Origin: Octadecabacter ascidiaceicola
Lineage (GTDB): Bacteria > Pseudomonadota > Alphaproteobacteria > Rhodobacterales > Rhodobacteraceae
NCBI RefSeq assembly: GCF_900185015.1
Contig: NZ_FXYD01000004.1
Span: forward strand, 124,001 to 188,000
Length of the DNA: 64,000 bases
Direction: 5' to 3'
Shown here: in pieces, positions 63,507 to 64,000 of the stretch
Layout: each line of letters begins with the position of its first letter
Numbering within the stretch: position 1 is the stretch's first letter
Program-made: the position numbers and the translations under genes
Notes under the pieces: model-generated
The model's input: only the letters and a program-made list of their open reading frames with translations
Database searches by the model: none
Told to the model about the DNA's origin: nothing

Positions 63507-63574
63507 GATGTATAGATGGGTGTGAATTGCTGACCTTTTAGGGGGAAAGCCTACCTGATCTTCCCCGTTCTTGG

Positions 63575-64000
63575 TCAGACCATGCGAATGACGTCTTTAT
63601 CAATCGCCAGCATATAGCCGCGCCGTGCGATGTTGCGCACAAGCAGTTCGGAAATCATCTGGTTCCCGAGTGTGTCACGCAGGCGTTTAATCCGTGTCGC
63701 GCCTGCTGCTTCTTCACAGTCCGAAGATGGGCGGCCAGAAATGACGCCTTCGATTTCAGCACCTGACAGTACTTCGTCGTCCATGCGGGCTTCGGCTAAG
63801 ACAGACAGCGTTTCAATTGCGGCATCCGTTAGTTTGAATTCAAAGTTGTTGAGGTAGACCATGTTCTGATCGCGTGAGATCAGGAGCGAGTTCACTTCGA
63901 TCCCTTTGCGTTCAATCTGCCCCATGCGGCGATTCATCGCGATGAGCATGACAAGAAAGGCAACAGCGGCGACAAGCAAGGCTGTCGCGAAGATCAGCAG
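63575..64000 (-). CDS. Membrane-anchored winged-helix protein (5' end outside window)
   Basis: The frame is open to the window edge. The first visible residues form a membrane helix (LLIFATALLVAAVAFLVMLI), then NRRMGQIERKGIEVNSLLI and a C-terminal winged-helix-like domain (KLTDAAIETLSVLAEAR, then RIKRLRDTLGNQMISELL and RRGYML), like the effector domain of OmpR/ToxR proteins. The start, if not TTG 63979, is upstream of the window. It may regulate or accompany the Tat proteins downstream. Confidence 0.65.
   Translation of the reverse strand: MLIFATALLVAAVAFLVMLIAMNRRMGQIERKGIEVNSLLISRDQNMVYLNNFEFKLTDAAIETLSVLAEARMDDEVLSGAEIEGVISGRPSSDCEEAAGATRIKRLRDTLGNQMISELLVRNIARRGYMLAIDKDVIRMV

Noticed and set aside
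1-64000. CRISPR arrays, rRNA genes, prophage genes or integrases
   Set aside because: No regularly spaced repeats, ribosomal RNA sequence, phage structural genes or integrase motifs were seen.

Overview
This window looks like chromosomal DNA of a marine Roseobacter-group alphaproteobacterium (Rhodobacteraceae). The evidence is a petP/petR pair, a petABC cytochrome bc1 operon, a NaChBac-type sodium channel, a complete C-P lyase cluster, GTG/TTG starts, four-base ATGA overlaps, and a GC-rich intergenic repeat with an AT-rich core that I associate with this family. No plasmid or phage backbone was seen.

Layout. 1-12.6 kb is core metabolism: the end of mtgA, a glutathione transferase, queG, an EamA exporter, ilvE, petP-petR, an acetylpolyamine/HDAC-like hydrolase, the isoprenoid run xseB-ispA-dxs, a voltage-gated Na+ channel, a YeeZ-like epimerase, a methyltransferase and aroQ. 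12.6-18.3 kb is one minus-strand operon for acyl-CoA metabolism (class II aldolase, fatty acid hydroxylase/sterol desaturase family, acyl-CoA dehydrogenase, ADP-forming acyl-CoA ligase, crotonase). 18.5-27 kb holds amn, an HU protein, an EamA exporter, ccdA plus a periplasmic thioredoxin, aroC, and a TPP riboswitch driving thiBPQ. 27-34 kb holds petABC, two glutathione transferases, a PaiB-like protein, mtaB, dapF and tRNA-Lys.

34.2-38.2 kb, directly after tRNA-Lys, is an accessory island with lower GC. It holds a HARE-HTH/Nudix-like gene cut by an in-frame TAG, a CHAT (caspase-like) protease overlapping a shortened HD hydrolase, and an unrecognised 355-residue protein. It resembles a decaying conflict or defence island and is the most unusual part of the window.

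38.2-51.5 kb is a complete phosphonate locus: phnM, a DUF1045 gene, phnN-L-K-J-I-H-G, divergent phnF, a hexapeptide acyltransferase, an SDR, and the phnC-D-E1-E2 transporter. Pho-box-like repeats lie before phnC and at the phnF/phnG divide. 51.5-54 kb holds a small secreted protein, an aldo/keto reductase and the wreck of a TniA/TniB-type transposon (tniB remnant plus one terminal end). 54-58 kb encodes a three-subunit molybdenum hydroxylase with a MoaD-like partner. 58-62 kb is a LacI-regulated homogentisate catabolic operon (hmgA, fahA). The window closes with tRNA-Arg(CCT), a hypothetical gene, two tandem Tat-exported small proteins and the C-terminal part of a membrane-anchored winged-helix protein.

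All calls come from reading the sequence. No database search was run, so family assignments rest on recognised motifs and gene order.
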